DNA from: Podochytrium sp. JEL0797
Taxonomy: Eukaryota > Chytridiomycota > Chytridiomycetes > Chytridiales > Chytriomycetaceae
DNA: 39,396 nt
Direction: 5' to 3'
NCBI GenBank assembly: GCA_027596195.1
Contig: JADGJG010000127.1
Span: 1-39,396, forward strand
Under the pieces are notes generated by a model. The model did not search any database and was not told the DNA's origin. It was given only the letters and a program-made list of their open reading frames with translations. How positions within the stretch are numbered: position 1 is the first letter of the stretch; each line of letters begins with the position of its first letter. Shown here piece by piece: positions 31,970 to 39,396 of this stretch. The position numbers and the translations under genes are program-made.

Positions 31970-32405
31970 GTGAGTTTTTTCGGAGTCTTGATTGCGAAAC
32001 CCGTGGCCATATCGCCTCGCTTTACTTTTAGAATAAAACATACTGCCCCCTAATTGGCAGGTCACTCATGGCCAAATGCGCCAGAGCAATCTTTCAAACA
32101 CGGAGCGAAAAGAATGAGGAGCGATTCCGCGACAATGCTTTCCAAATCAACCGTTGCGTTCAGTTTCTTGGCCGATATGCTCCCCGCGCGTGCAAGTCCT
32201 TTGCGCCTTAGAGCACTGGATTACGTATACGCATTTGATTGCGCAAGTTTGTCTTATTCTCCAGTCCCATACGAGAGGCGGACAAGGGCATGAAAGACAG
32301 TGCCCTCAAGAATTGTGGTCAAATCGAATTGCTGCGACAAAAGAATAGGCCAAATTGGAACGGGGTGCAATAGAACTCAATTTATATATTAATATATGGC
32401 AAAGA
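31970..32405. other. Unassigned sequence after the DMC1 break
   Basis: The expected remaining DMC1 exons are absent. Two short open stretches look faintly coding: one at about 32057-32206 (with RDNAFQINRCVQFLGRYAPR) and one at 32266-32373 (with MKDSALKNCGQIELLRQKNR and a stop), the latter after a CTCCAG acceptor-like site. They might be the 3' exons of an unrelated gene fused to the DMC1 front half. No family was recognised. Confidence 0.3.
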
Positions 32406-33592
32406 TTAATATACGAAACTCAAATGAACATGCAAGTCCGAGACTAAATTAAAAAAATAAGTGCGAAGCGCGGCCAAAGCCATCAATTCCACAAACACCT
32501 CGCCAGTCAATCGGTTGCCATCAAGAAAAATCTCCTCCAAGTTGGTAAGTTGGCTCAGCTCACGAGGAATGGTTCCAGAAAGAGAGCATTTGGCAATGTA
32601 AACAGTCTTCAGACGTGTGAGTTGTCCCAATGAGACAAGAATCGAGCCTGACAAGCCACGGTTGTCGCTCAGCCACAGCGCCTGCAAATTGGAGAGGCTG
32701 CCCCACTCACTCCGAATCCCTCCTGAAACCGAGGTGTCTGAAATATAATCAAATTAAATGCTCGAGTTTCGCCAGGCAGCCAAGTTCGCGAGGCAAAGGG
32801 CCAGACAGGCTCGTGTTACGGCTCAAAGTCAGAACTGTCAAACCAACCAGCTGACCAAGAGACTTAGGAATCTGTCCAGTGAGATGATTTCCTCGCAAAT
32901 CCAACACGCTGAGAGGCGCCAGGGAGCCGATGTCGAAAGGACTTGTCCCGGTCAGAGAGGAGTAACGCATTGTCAGCCTCAATAGATTCTTGCATCGTAT
33001 GATGGCGACAGGAATTTCTGAATGTCTTCATCGTCGTTCGCGTCTTCGGATTTGCCCCACCGAAGCGTGGTCAAATGTTTCCAACGGCGCTCAACATGGG
33101 CATTCTGATACGCGACTGGTGCTTTCAAATAGATCGAATCCCATTCGCTTGGTTCCACGGACTCGGTGACTTTGAGATCAGGAAGCGGCACGAAGCGAGT
33201 GAGGTTCGTGCGTGCAAACGACTCAGAAGACAACAACACGTCAAACGCCTTCGACAGTGGCGCGGGTCAGGTTGGAGTCCAGAGACACGAGGGATGACTG
33301 CAGTGCATCGACGCGGGCGTGGAGAGGGGAGGTGGGAATGTGTTGGGCGGTTTCGAGGCGGTCCAGTTTGGCAGCGATTTGGTCTCATTGAGACTGGAAT
33401 TCGAGGTTCATTTGCGACTGGGTTTGAGGCGACTTGGTAAAGGAGGGTAAAGAGGGCGTCGAGGGTTGGGGGTGGTGGCGGTTGGTTGGAGTTCATTTGA
33501 AAATGCGGTTCTTCGCCGGAAGAGAATCCAAGGATCCCTTCTAGCGTGAGCTGCAGGTGCGTGAGGAAAGAGGAAGAAGGGGAAAGAGCCAT
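32406..33592 (-). pseudogene. LRR protein gene with several frameshifts
   Basis: On the minus strand a leucine-rich-repeat protein can be followed from an ATG at 33592, but only by changing frame several times. A first frame gives TLDALFTLLYQ, a second gives DQIAAKLDRLETAQHIPTSP, a third gives VLLSSESFARTNLTRFVPLP, another gives IIRCKNLLRLTMRYSSLTGT with good LRRs (LDLRGNHLTGQIPKSLG), and a last one gives SEWGSLSNLQALWLSDNRG and SGTIPRELSQLTNLEE. The shifts lie near 33435, 33380, 33255, 33005 and 32755, and no GT-AG introns explain them. The repeats are the same plant-type LRRs as in the gene at 23434-25780. Intact genes elsewhere show no such breaks, so this is probably a decaying copy; clustered sequencing errors are the alternative. 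Confidence 0.6.
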
Positions 33593-33803
33593 CCTCGCTG
33601 AAAAGATCGGAAAACGAACACAAAAGCACATTTGCTTTATTAAGAAACGATTGGATAAGGAAGCTTGAACTTGAGACGCGCGGACGTCAGCGCGAGCACA
33701 ACATTAATGTTCGCGCCGGCCCCCGCGCGGCTCGGAATTCTTTTTATTTTTACCCGCTTTTGCTTGCACAGCCAGCGTGAACACCCACTTCCATCGCCAC
33801 TGA

Positions 33804-34960
33804 ATGACAATCTTTTCATCCTTGTTCCCTCTCGTCTGCTCGCCGAGCGCTGGAATATATTGCGACGCCAGCGGAAACGTTATCCGACTGTGAGTCATCC
33901 TACAGATTCTCACAAGCCTCATTTTCCTAATCCATTTTTTGGTCTTTTTCTGACTTAATTCCCGCCGTTATCGCCGATTATCCCGAATTGACTTCAATTG
34001 ATCTCTCCGGCAACGACCTCACTTCGATGATCCTCAACTCACGTTTGCACAACCCGTCGTCAACTCACGTTGAGTCTTCGCATCCCAGACTCATGTCGAA
34101 TCTACGCGTTCCCACCATTCTACTCAAGCTGAGTCTACGCGTTCGTACAACCCATCGTCAACTGGCGCTGAATCTACGTATTCGCATCTCCCATCCCAGA
34201 CTCACGTCGAATCTACGCGTTCATACCACCCATCCCAGACTCACGTCAAGTCTACGTTTCCCACCATTCCACTCACGCTGAGTCTACGCTTTCACACTAC
34301 CCGTCTCAGACTCACTTCGAGTCTACGCCTTCCCCCCATTCCACTCACACTGAGTCTACAGACCCATCCTCTACTGATGTTGAGTCTACTCGTTCCTACC
34401 ATTTCAAATCAGCGCACTCCCTCCACCGATCCCAGACTCACTTTGAATCTACACGTTCGCACCACCCATCCCAGACGCACCCCACATCCTCTTCTGCCAC
34501 TTCTGTCAAGACTTTGACGGAAGCTACAGTCCCACCGCCCACGTTGCGTCCGATTACAACTCACCACACTCGCACCCACAAGACCTGAGCGTCCAGAGCC
34601 AACTAGTTGCACCGACGAACTCACGCACCAGTCCCACCACCCTCTTTGTCTCCCGTTACTACCCACCACAGTCGCACCCAGGAAACTGAGCGTCTAGAAC
34701 CAACTTCCACCGATGACGACGTGTCAACTGCCACCACTGATGCAACAGTTTCGCCACCCACTGGGACTCCATCTACAACTCAGCACAGGTACAGCCAACA
34801 AGGACCGCGACGAGCTCGATGCCAGTGCGGATGTGAAACTCAAAGTTTGGCGTGGTACGGCGCTGCTGGTGCTCATTGTTCGGCTTTCACTTTCAAACCC
34901 ATTTAACCCCCATTCCTATCGATTATTCCATCTAAAAAGAGGATATCTACTTCTACTCAC
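33804..34960 (+). pseudogene. Broken LRR/Ser-His-rich wall-protein copy
   Basis: An LRR N-cap exon (33804-33889) codes SLFPLVCSPSAGIYCDASGN and ends in a proper GTGAGT donor. The matching next exon (VIADYPELTSIDLSGNDLTS, about 33963-34025) is preceded by TTCTGACTTAATTCCC where an AG acceptor is expected but missing. At about 34030 the LRR frame runs straight into His/Ser/Thr repeats of the VESTRSHHPSQTH kind, with frame changes near 34100, 34240 and 34590, and reaches a C-terminal hydrophobic stretch (TALLVLIVRLSL, about 34858-34893). This looks like a copy of the following gene that lost its LRR core and cysteine cluster and then accumulated frameshifts. Confidence 0.55.
34030..34480 (+). 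repeat. Ser/His-rich tandem repeats, decayed copy
   Basis: Units of about 33-39 bases contain the core GAGTCTACGCGTTC and code, in the correct frame, motifs such as HAESTRSHH and SQTHVESTRS. They match the repeats at 35440-36125 but are interrupted by frameshifts. Confidence 0.7.
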
Positions 34961-35022
34961 CTATTCTCCTTGAAAACCGAGAGTAGAGTGAGTTTTTTGA
35001 TTTAATATCCGTTCTTTACCCA

Positions 35023-37148
35023 GAGTTTGCTTATGATTTTTGAACCTGCTAACCCAACTGCCCCTTTACTACCTTAACCTCCAAGAGAACTTCTTCACGG
35101 GCGACGTGACGGCCTTCAACGATGCCTTCTCGGCCCTCTACGTTAACAACCCCTATGACTTCCTCAATTTAAACTGCCTGCAAGACTCTTCCTCCACTAT
35201 ACCCAAGTATTTCGGAACCCAACGCGCGAGAAACTGTCCAGCGGCGTGCGAAGATGCGAAGCAAGTGAACGACTTGTGCATCCCTACAACCACACCCGCA
35301 GCCAACTCATGTTTCTTCACCACCACCGATGAATTGACGGGTAAAGCGTGTGATGTTCCCACCATCTCGATGGACCCTACTTCGTCCTCTGTTATCACTC
35401 CAACGACCGCGTCGTCCCACTCTTCTACGCGTTCTCAAGATCCATCATCAACTCATGTCGAGTCTACACGTACGCGCCACCCATCGCCAACTCACATCGA
35501 GTCTACGCATTTTCACCATTCCACTCTCAGCGAGTCTTCTCGTTCGCACCACGCACCCGCTACTCACGTCGAGTCTACACTCTCCCACCACTCCACTTTC
35601 TCTGAGTCTACGCGTTCATACCACCCATCCCAGACCCCTGTCGAGTCTATGAGTTCCCACCATTCTAATCACGCTGAGTCTACGCGTTCGCGCAACCCAT
35701 CCCCTACTGATGTCGAGTACCACTCATCCCAGACTCACGTTGAATCTACGAGTTCTCACCGCCTTTCGTCAACCTATATCGAGGCTACGCAATCCCACCA
35801 TCCATCCCAGACTCGCATCGAGTCTACGCGTTCCCACCATTCCACTCACGCTGGGTCTACTCTTTCGCACCTCCCATCCCCTACTCACGTCGAGTCAACA
35901 AGTTCGCATCATTCCACTCACACTGAGTCTATACGTTCGCACAACTCATGGTCTACTCGCGCTGAGTCTACGCGTTCTACCCGCCCATTTATTACTGATG
36001 TTGAGTCTTCTCATTCTTACCACCCTCCATCGACCCATGTCGAGTCTACGCGCTCCCTCCACCCATCCCAGACTTTCTTTGAATCTACGCGTTCGCACCA
36101 TCCATCCCAGACGCACCTCACATCCTCTTTTGCCGCTTCTGCCCAGCCTTCGACGGAAGCTACAGTCCCACCGCCCAATCTGTTTCCGGTTACGACTCAC
36201 CGAACTCGCACCCTCAAAACTGAGCGCCCAGAGCCATCTTCCACTGAGGCGCCAGTCCCTCCACCCACTTTGCCACCATTCTCGACACACAACACTACCC
36301 AAGAGACTGAGCCGCCAGTGCGTACTTCCACCGAAGGCGAAGCTTCCACCGCTTCCAGCGCCACGACAGTATCAGCACCTACTTCATTGCCACCTGTCAC
36401 GACTCGCCACACTCACACCCTTAAAACTGAGCGCCCAGAGCCATCTTCTACTGATGAAGAAGTTTCCTCCGTTTCCACTGACGCGCCAGTCCCTCCACCC
36501 ACTTTGCCACCAATGTCGACTCACCAAACTCGCACCCAAGAGACTGAGCCGCCAGTGCCAACTTTCACCGACGATGACAATTCCACAGCTACCACTGACG
36601 CGCCAGTCCCACCACCCACTTTCTCACCCGTCACGACGCACCACACTTGCACTCAAGAGACTGAGAGTCCAGAGCCAACTTCAAACGTTGACGAGATGTC
36701 AACTACCACCGGCACTGAAGCGCCACTTCCACCACACACGTTGCTCACGGTTACTACTCGCCACATTCGAACTTACGACACTAAGAGCCCAGAGCCAACT
36801 TCCACCGATGACGAGATCTCAACTGCCACCACTGACGCTCCAGTCCCACCAGCCGATTTGCCACCAGTCACGACTCGCCACAGTCGTACCCACAAGACCG
36901 AGCGTCCAGAGCCGACTTGTACCGATGACGACGTTTCCACTGCTACAACTGACGCGCCAGTCCCTCCACTCACTTTGACTCCAGCCACGACTCGCCACAC
37001 TCGCACCCAAGAGACTGAGCGCCCAGAGCCAACCGACACGGCTGACGTCATTTCCACCAGATCCAACATCTTGGTTGGCAGTGCTCATGCGCACTCGATG
37101 GTTGGAACTCTGATCATGGCTGTCGCGGTTACCGTCTGTATTTTCTGA
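35023..37148 (+). CDS. LRR-capped, repeat-rich wall protein with GPI-type end (5' incomplete)
   Basis: From 35040 a frame of about 700 residues runs to the stop at 37148. It begins inside an LRR (LPLYYLNLQENFFTGDV), then has the same cysteine cluster as the gene at 23434 (NCLQDSSSTIPKYFG, then NDLCIPTTT), a Ser/His repeat block, a Pro/Thr repeat block and a hydrophobic end after SNILVGSAHAH, matching NIMVGG in the other copy and suggesting GPI attachment. The 5' side is a problem: an acceptor at 35020-35022 (CCCAG) precedes the reading, but a TGA at 35034 blocks it in a run of five Ts; six Ts would give an open path. Earlier LRR exons and a start codon were not found. It is either a functional gene with one sequencing error and a missed 5' end, or a recent pseudogene. 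Probable role: surface adhesion or recognition. Confidence 0.55.
35440..36125 (+). repeat. Ser/His-rich 11-14-codon repeats
   Basis: About 25 units of 11-14 codons carry a core [VAI]EST[RS]SHHPSQTH, alternating a PSQTHVEST form with an HSTHAEST form. Ser and Thr density suggests O-glycosylation, and histidine pairs (HH) recur in most units. Confidence 0.8.
36140..37045 (+). repeat. Pro/Thr-rich repeats of about 39 codons
   Basis: Seven or so units follow the pattern APVPPPTLPPVTTRHTRT then a QETERPEPTSTDD-like half and a TATTD ending, about 117 bases each, with small length changes. They form a second, distinct repeat class after the Ser/His block. Confidence 0.75.
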
Positions 37149-37545
37149 AATGCATTTTAGATAAGTTATTCTTCCTTTTGTGGAATTTAATGAGAGACAT
37201 AAAGATAAAAATGTTCTGGTTTTCGTTTCCATTCTTTTCAAAATTTCTTTCGAAAGATTAGGTACGAGTACACCCAATTAATAGTTTTTCACCCTTTCTG
37301 CACAAACACTGCTCCACCTTCACATGAAGTTGAACCAACGTAGTTGTTTGACGGGAAGCTATTCAAATTCCGCCCCCTGTTTCAAAAAATACAGAAGGAT
37401 TCTCAAAGCTTAATTAGAGTTGATTGCAAATTAGTGTCGTCGACACTAGTTTATGTGGAATCGCTTGTCTCGTCAACTATTGTAGTGCATCGAATCGAAC
37501 TCTGCCGCCAACCAAAAAAAACCACCCTCGAAAACCCAAACCACA
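37149..37545. other. Intergenic region before LAMTOR1
   Basis: It holds the 3' end of the wall-protein gene, AT-rich to about 37300, and the promoter side of LAMTOR1. No further coding sequence or RNA gene was recognised. Confidence 0.5.
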
Positions 37546-38306
37546 ATGGGCGCCTGCATCTCCCTCCTCTTCCCCCACCCGGCCACGGACCCCTCCGAAA
37601 CCACCGCTCTCCTCCCAAACAACCGACCCCCACCAACAGGAGACCAACCCTCCGCCAAGTAAATACACTACTCACAAGCCATGTCAAACAAACCCTCACC
37701 CCCCACTCTCTTTACCACCAGCACGACCATGACCCACTCTCTCTCTCCAGACCTCCGCGCCCACCCCATGCGAGAGAAGGAAATGCTCAAACGAATCGTT
37801 CAACGCACCGCCGAGTTGAGTTGCAAAAACTCAAACTTCGATTCCGCGACCGACCTGACCTGTACTGACATCCATATTCTTCCCCGCTTCAGAGGACTCA
37901 TCGACATATCCTCCGTCCGCCTCCTCGATCGAATCCAACAAGACCACGCGAACGAACGATCCAACGAATTCCGGTAACTCCCCTCACCGGCGCGCCCGTA
38001 CAACTCCTCAACCAACCCACTCATAAACTCTTAACTTATCACAGATCAATCCTCGCCTCCGTCTCCCCAACCCTCACACACTCCATCCTCTCAAACCCAC
38101 TGCACCCAACCTCCCTCTTTCCCCAGCCAACAGCATCCTCGTCTCCCACGAAATCGATCGAACTCTTGAAATCAACGGGGGCAGGTGGCCCAGGGATCAA
38201 ACATGATCAACTCGTATTAATCAAAGAGGCATTGGAGAAAGTGCGACACGCGGTGGAGGATGGTTTGAGGGTCGAGGAGTGCGGCAGTTTGGTAGTCAGT
38301 TTGTGA
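37546..38306 (+). CDS. LAMTOR1: LAMTOR1-like Ragulator scaffold
   Basis: Exons 37546-37658, 37722-37814, 37893-37973 and 38045-38306 give 182 residues in frame; introns are 63-78 bases. The start MGAC is the myristoylation-palmitoylation signal that anchors the Ragulator scaffold to the lysosomal or vacuolar membrane, followed by a dileucine-like ETTALLP. The core LKRIVQRTAEGLIDISSVRL and a following HANERSNEF match the AKTASNIIDVS and EYMDRA region of LAMTOR1, and a C-terminal helix (LIKEALEKVRHAVEDGL) matches its end. Human LAMTOR1 has 161 residues. Ragulator holds Rag/Gtr GTPases for TORC1 activation. The second intron uses a GTTGAG donor, as in the OTU1 gene. Confidence 0.75.
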
Positions 38307-38653
38307 TGGCGATCCTGTTTGCGGGTGTGTTTTATGTGAGGTTGTGGGGGTGTGGGGGTGTGAGGAAAATCGCGTTGAGAAGGAGGGAGATGAAGGAGGA
38401 GGGGGGGCAGGCTTTGGAATCGGCGGATTCGTCCCAAATATATATCTTTTACCTGGTCGTAAATGCCTTTCATGCGGAATCGAATTGGGGGGCCGGTTTT
38501 CAAACCTGAGGAACAACGAGCACCACAATTATGCACCCATCATAAATTATTGTATAATTACCATACACAAAAAAGCTAAAACCGCCTGACAACCATCAAT
38601 CACCAGTCCAGACGCACACCCCTCCCTCCCTCCCCCGCAAACACAAAGCTCAC
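38307..38653. other. Convergent intergenic region
   Basis: LAMTOR1 ends on its left and the minus-strand coiled-coil gene ends on its right. Short open frames here have no family resemblance, and the stretch is AT-rich only near 38530-38590. It probably holds both 3' untranslated regions. Confidence 0.5.
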
Positions 38654-39260
38654 TCACTTCTCTTGCAACAACCCCGCCAAAAACGCGTCCAAATTCCCAA
38701 TCGACGAATCTTCCCTCCCAAGACCCCCATTTTTACCTCCAGCCAAAGGACTCCCACCACCCCCACCCCCACCACCACCGGGACTCAAAAACACCCCCGA
38801 ATTACTCCTCGACATGGAAGAGGCAGCCACATTCAACTTTGCAATCGATGCCCCCGACTGCTTCAACAAATTAGACGCACTCCCAGCCCCACCCAACCCC
38901 GCCACCATCGATAAACTCCTCGTCCCACCACCACCCCCCACAACAAGCGCCTCCGCCTGCCCCTTCAACCGCTTCAACTCCTCCTGATTTTCCTTCACCC
39001 TCCCCATATCAATATCCCTCTTAAAACTACTCTGTCGATACATGTGCAACTCCTCCTCCAAAAGCCGTACTTGCTCGACAAGCGCCGCGTGTTTGAGGCT
39101 GAGAACGTGGAGATCTTGTTCTTTTTGTTGGTGGAGGTGAGCGAGGGTCGTGAGTTGGCGGGTCGTTGTGGATTCGGTGGCTTGGAGTTCGGAGACGCGG
39201 GAGGTGAGGCGGAATCGGTCGGCGGTGAGTTCGGAGATTTCAATCTTGTTGAACGGGAGG
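38654..39260 (-). CDS. Coiled-coil protein, C-terminal exon (5' partial)
   Basis: After a CTCAG acceptor (39261-39265) a minus-strand exon codes about 202 residues to a stop at 38654. The first 100 form a strong coiled coil (ISELTADRFRLTSRVSELQA, then HAALVEQVRLLEEELHMY). The rest is Gly/Ser-rich with poly-Gly runs and ends LDAFLAGLLQEK. Earlier exons lie beyond the homopolymer at the window edge. No family was recognised; given the neighbours a cytoskeletal or centrosomal part is possible but unproven. Confidence 0.55.
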
Positions 39261-39396
39261 CTGAGAGTTAGTGCATTATGGGGGGGGGGGGGGGGGGGGG
39301 GGGGGTAAAAAAAAAAAAAATTGTATCGGGCACCAGCCCAGATCAAAGCCAAACCCAAACACCAGAAGGGCAGGCACCCCAAAAAAGAAAAAAACA
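39261..39396. other. Low-complexity window edge with homopolymers
   Basis: A G run of about 26 (39280-39305) is followed by an A run of 14 (39307-39320). An open minus-strand frame passes through, but its translation is a poly-Pro/poly-Phe artefact. As at the other end, this looks like the limit of an assembled contig. Confidence 0.6.

Noticed and set aside
35710..36978. 422-codon open frame overlapping the wall-protein gene in another plus frame
   Set aside because: It is the shifted reading of the Ser/His and Pro/Thr repeats; the true frame has the Cys cluster and the GPI-type end.
35440..37045. CRISPR-like array or non-coding satellite
   Set aside because: The repeats keep one open frame, code regular Ser/Thr/Pro motifs and lack unique spacers; they are protein-coding.
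1..39396. tRNA, rRNA or transposon genes
   Set aside because: No cloverleaf with box A/B spacing, no rRNA segments and no transposase or reverse-transcriptase motifs were noticed; a dedicated scan was not possible.

Overview
The window is spliced eukaryotic DNA. Nearly every gene can be rebuilt with short GT-AG introns (43 to about 117 bases, two longer at 378 and 505) and every rebuilt exon chain keeps frame. Gene content suggests a zoosporic, flagellated fungus of the chytrid kind. There are fungal-style Ser/Thr-rich GPI-type wall proteins and very compact spacing, together with genes kept only in ciliated lineages: CEP120 (centriole assembly), EFCAB5 and a SAXO4/PPP1R32-like axonemal protein. 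The placement is an inference from gene families; no marker gene was compared.

Layout. 136-2129 (+): C-terminal half of LARP1, cut by the window edge. 2478-6347 (-): CEP120. 6762-10534 (-): an 11-exon membrane protein joining a glycine-betaine-type periplasmic binding protein domain, a cysteine-rich stalk and 8-9 membrane segments. 10646-12825 (-): a protein with four CCCH-like zinc fingers. 13136-14803 (+): SAXO4-like. 14916-19298 (+): EFCAB5-like. 19414-20444 (-): CSN8. 20626-21618 (-): small membrane-anchored beta-sandwich-like protein. 21941-22870 (-): intronless short-chain dehydrogenase. 23434-25780 (-): leucine-rich-repeat protein with a long Ser/Thr tail and a GPI-type end. 26305-28026 (-): AMPK/SNF1 beta subunit. 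28091-29190 (-): GPALPP1. 29232-30506 (+): OTU1/YOD1 deubiquitinase, starting 41 bases from GPALPP1, head to head.

From 30541 to 37148 the character changes. A GPCR-like gene survives only as its last three membrane segments, a DMC1 recombinase gene stops after its first 206 codons, and three leucine-rich-repeat/Ser-rich wall-protein copies lie side by side, at least two of them broken by frameshifts. This is either a rearranged, decaying block or a misassembled one. Normal genes resume with LAMTOR1 (Ragulator) at 37546-38306 (+) and a partial coiled-coil protein at 38654-39260 (-). Both window ends carry long homopolymers typical of contig ends.

Functional themes are flagellum building (CEP120, EFCAB5, SAXO4), nutrient and energy signalling (AMPK beta, LAMTOR1, and LARP1, a known TORC1 target in animals), ubiquitin handling (CSN8, OTU1), and cell-surface sensing or adhesion (the binding-protein receptor, the LRR proteins, the GPCR remnant). 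The most novel-looking gene is the receptor at 6762-10534.
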